Source of the DNA: an uncultured Pseudomonadales bacterium
GTDB taxonomy: Bacteria > Pseudomonadota > Gammaproteobacteria > Pseudomonadales > Azotimanducaceae
Assembly (NCBI GenBank): GCA_958296025.1
Contig: OY282430.1
Span: 1,550,001 to 1,614,000, forward strand
Reading direction: 5' to 3'
Length of the DNA stretch: 64,000 nt
Below the pieces are notes generated by a model that saw only the letters and a list, made by a program, of their open reading frames with translations, was not told where the DNA came from and searched no databases. Numbering within the stretch: position 1 is the stretch's first letter; each line of letters begins with the position of its first letter. Below are positions 62,949-64,000 of this stretch, one piece after another. The translations under genes and the position numbers were made by a program.

Positions 62949-63355
62949 GCGACAAGCCCAACGCCAAACCGGAGGTCCGCGTGGCGGACCTCATGTCCAA
63001 GAGCATCAAAACCATTGACGGGCTGGCCACCGTGGCCGAGGCGACGGCGTTGATGCGCGAACACGGGATCAGCTCCTTGGCGGTCAACCGGCGCAACGCG
63101 GATGACGAGCTGGCCTTGCTGGTCATCTCCGACATCGCCGCTGAGGTGGTGGCCAAGGGTCGAGCGCCGGAGCGGGTGCATGTCTATGAAGTCATGTCCA
63201 AGCCGGTGCTCACCCTGCCGGCGGATATGCTCGCCCGCTACGCCACCCGGTTGTTGGTGCGCCTCGGCCTGTCCCGTGCGCTAGTGGTGGACCAAGGGCG
63301 CAACCTGCTGGGCCTAGCCACCTTGCGGGACCTAGTACTGGGGGATGCGGGGTAG
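62945..63355 (+). CDS. CBS-domain pair protein
   Basis: A 136-residue protein consisting of two CBS motifs (VADLMSKSIKTIDGLATVAE and VYEVMSKPVLTLPADMLARY), which bind adenine nucleotides. It overlaps the PII-like gene (ATGA). Together with the two DUF1538 subunits it suggests a transporter whose activity is set by PII- and CBS-type nucleotide sensing. No enzymatic domain is present. Confidence 0.88.
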   Translation: MSDKPNAKPEVRVADLMSKSIKTIDGLATVAEATALMREHGISSLAVNRRNADDELALLVISDIAAEVVAKGRAPERVHVYEVMSKPVLTLPADMLARYATRLLVRLGLSRALVVDQGRNLLGLATLRDLVLGDAG

Positions 63356-63557
63356 TTGCAATCAGAATTGCTTTAGTTCTAAACTATTATCCTGGCAAGT
63401 GGAAGGAGCTTGTTGATGGTCGGCATCATCTCTTTGGTCGTTAAGGGCCTCGTCCAAAGCAGTGCGATACAGACGCGGCTGGGCAACCAAATCGGTTTGA
63501 TCGACACTACGAACCATTTCTAAGCGTTTCGTCCAAATCCCAAAAAGGAGAGAGCTA

Positions 63558-64000
63558 ATGTTTAAGCGAGTAAGCAGGTTCATTCAACTAGCCTTGGCGC
63601 TGTGCCTTGGCGTTTTTCCGACGCTTTCGGCCAGTGCCCAGGAAGAGCCGGAGGGCTTGCTCTTTTTGGAGGAGGTCATCGTCACGGCGCAGAAACGCGA
63701 GCAGAGCCTGCAGGAGGTGGGCATTGCGGTGACGGCCTTCACCGGGGAGCGGCTCGAGCAGCTCGGCGTCGTCAACAGCACCGATTTGGCGTCGGTGACG
63801 CCGGGGTTGAACTACACCATCCCCAATGCGGAGTCCAGCCAGATCAACTTTTTCCTGCGCGGCGTGGGCCTGAACGACTTTGCGGACGCCAACGAAAACC
63901 CGGTGGCGGTCTATGTGGACGAGATTTACCGCCCGGCCATGGGCGGGCTGAGCTTCCAACTGTTTGACGTGGACCGGGTGGAAGTGCTGCGCGGGCCGCA
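63558..64000 (+). CDS. TonB-dependent outer-membrane receptor (3' partial)
   Basis: The first 147 residues of a receptor cut by the window end. A signal peptide (MFKRVSRFIQLALALCLGVF…SASAQ) is followed by a TonB-box region (EEVIVTAQKREQSLQEVGIA) and the plug domain (TDLASVTPGLNY, FFLRGVGLNDFADANENPVA and VDEIYRPAMGG, then VEVLRGP). The AQKREQ and DVP-like pattern is typical of receptors for complex organic substrates in marine gammaproteobacteria. AAAAAGGAGAG precedes the ATG, and a relatively AT-rich 200-bp region upstream is the likely promoter. Confidence 0.93.
   Translation, partial: MFKRVSRFIQLALALCLGVFPTLSASAQEEPEGLLFLEEVIVTAQKREQSLQEVGIAVTAFTGERLEQLGVVNSTDLASVTPGLNYTIPNAESSQINFFLRGVGLNDFADANENPVAVYVDEIYRPAMGGLSFQLFDVDRVEVLRGP

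Overview
The window is chromosomal DNA of a high-GC, Gram-negative gammaproteobacterium. Core gene order points to this: an msbA/lpxK-kdsB-murB block, divergent rne and rluC, then maf, rpmF, fabD-fabG-acpP-fabF, mltG, tmk, holB and pilZ. This matches the classical Pseudomonas/Escherichia arrangement. Lipid A genes, TonB/ExbB/ExbD and a TonB-dependent receptor confirm an outer membrane. No rRNA, phage or CRISPR locus is visible. The species cannot be named from the sequence; an uncultured, probably environmental lineage is an inference.

Region 1 (1-23.6 kb) is the envelope and fatty-acid core. MsbA and LpxK are read as one uninterrupted frame. Between murB and rne, which are normally near neighbours, lies an 8-kb island. 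It holds three large secreted proteins of one family (3610-8507) and a 2.95-kb transposon (8712-11664). The transposon has perfect 20-bp inverted repeats and a 12-bp target duplication. It carries a fourth member of the same family, a lipoprotein, a tRNA-Cys-like sequence, a small basic protein and an IS1-like transposase. The family appears to be built from two duplicated half-domains; one member also holds a disulfide-rich stretch with an 11-residue cysteine period. This island is the best candidate in the window for an undescribed system. The fab operon lacks plsX and fabH and shows at most a stub of yceD.

Region 2 (23.7-36.9 kb) holds a PilZ protein, two proline-directed peptidases (DPP4-like and PepQ), a three-subunit molybdenum hydroxylase, a MoaD/ThiS-like protein, a HAD hydrolase, an SDR, PhoB/PhoR and a dienelactone hydrolase-like protein.

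Region 3 (36.9-45.7 kb) starts with a dedicated TonB energizing operon (DUF3450, a long secreted-type ExbB, a short ExbB, ExbD, TonB, TPR). It is followed by riboflavin synthase, pyrF, a phosphotransferase and a VOC protein.

Region 4 (45.8-56 kb) has a DUF3300 protein, two tRNA-Arg genes around a small membrane protein and a decayed oxaloacetate-decarboxylase beta gene, and an aromatic meta-cleavage cluster: hpaR-hpaB on the minus strand, hpaE and LigA/LigB-type dioxygenase subunits on the plus strand, and an HpaG-like hydrolase. A NYN-domain nuclease bracketed by imperfect direct repeats sits at the centre of that cluster.

Region 5 (56-64 kb) has a HigB/HigA pair in unusual convergent orientation, an LLM flavoprotein, a secreted epoxide hydrolase-like enzyme, a large FAD oxidase, a compact DUF1538-DUF1538-PII-CBS operon (probably a transporter with its own nucleotide-sensing regulators), and the start of a TonB-dependent receptor cut by the window edge.
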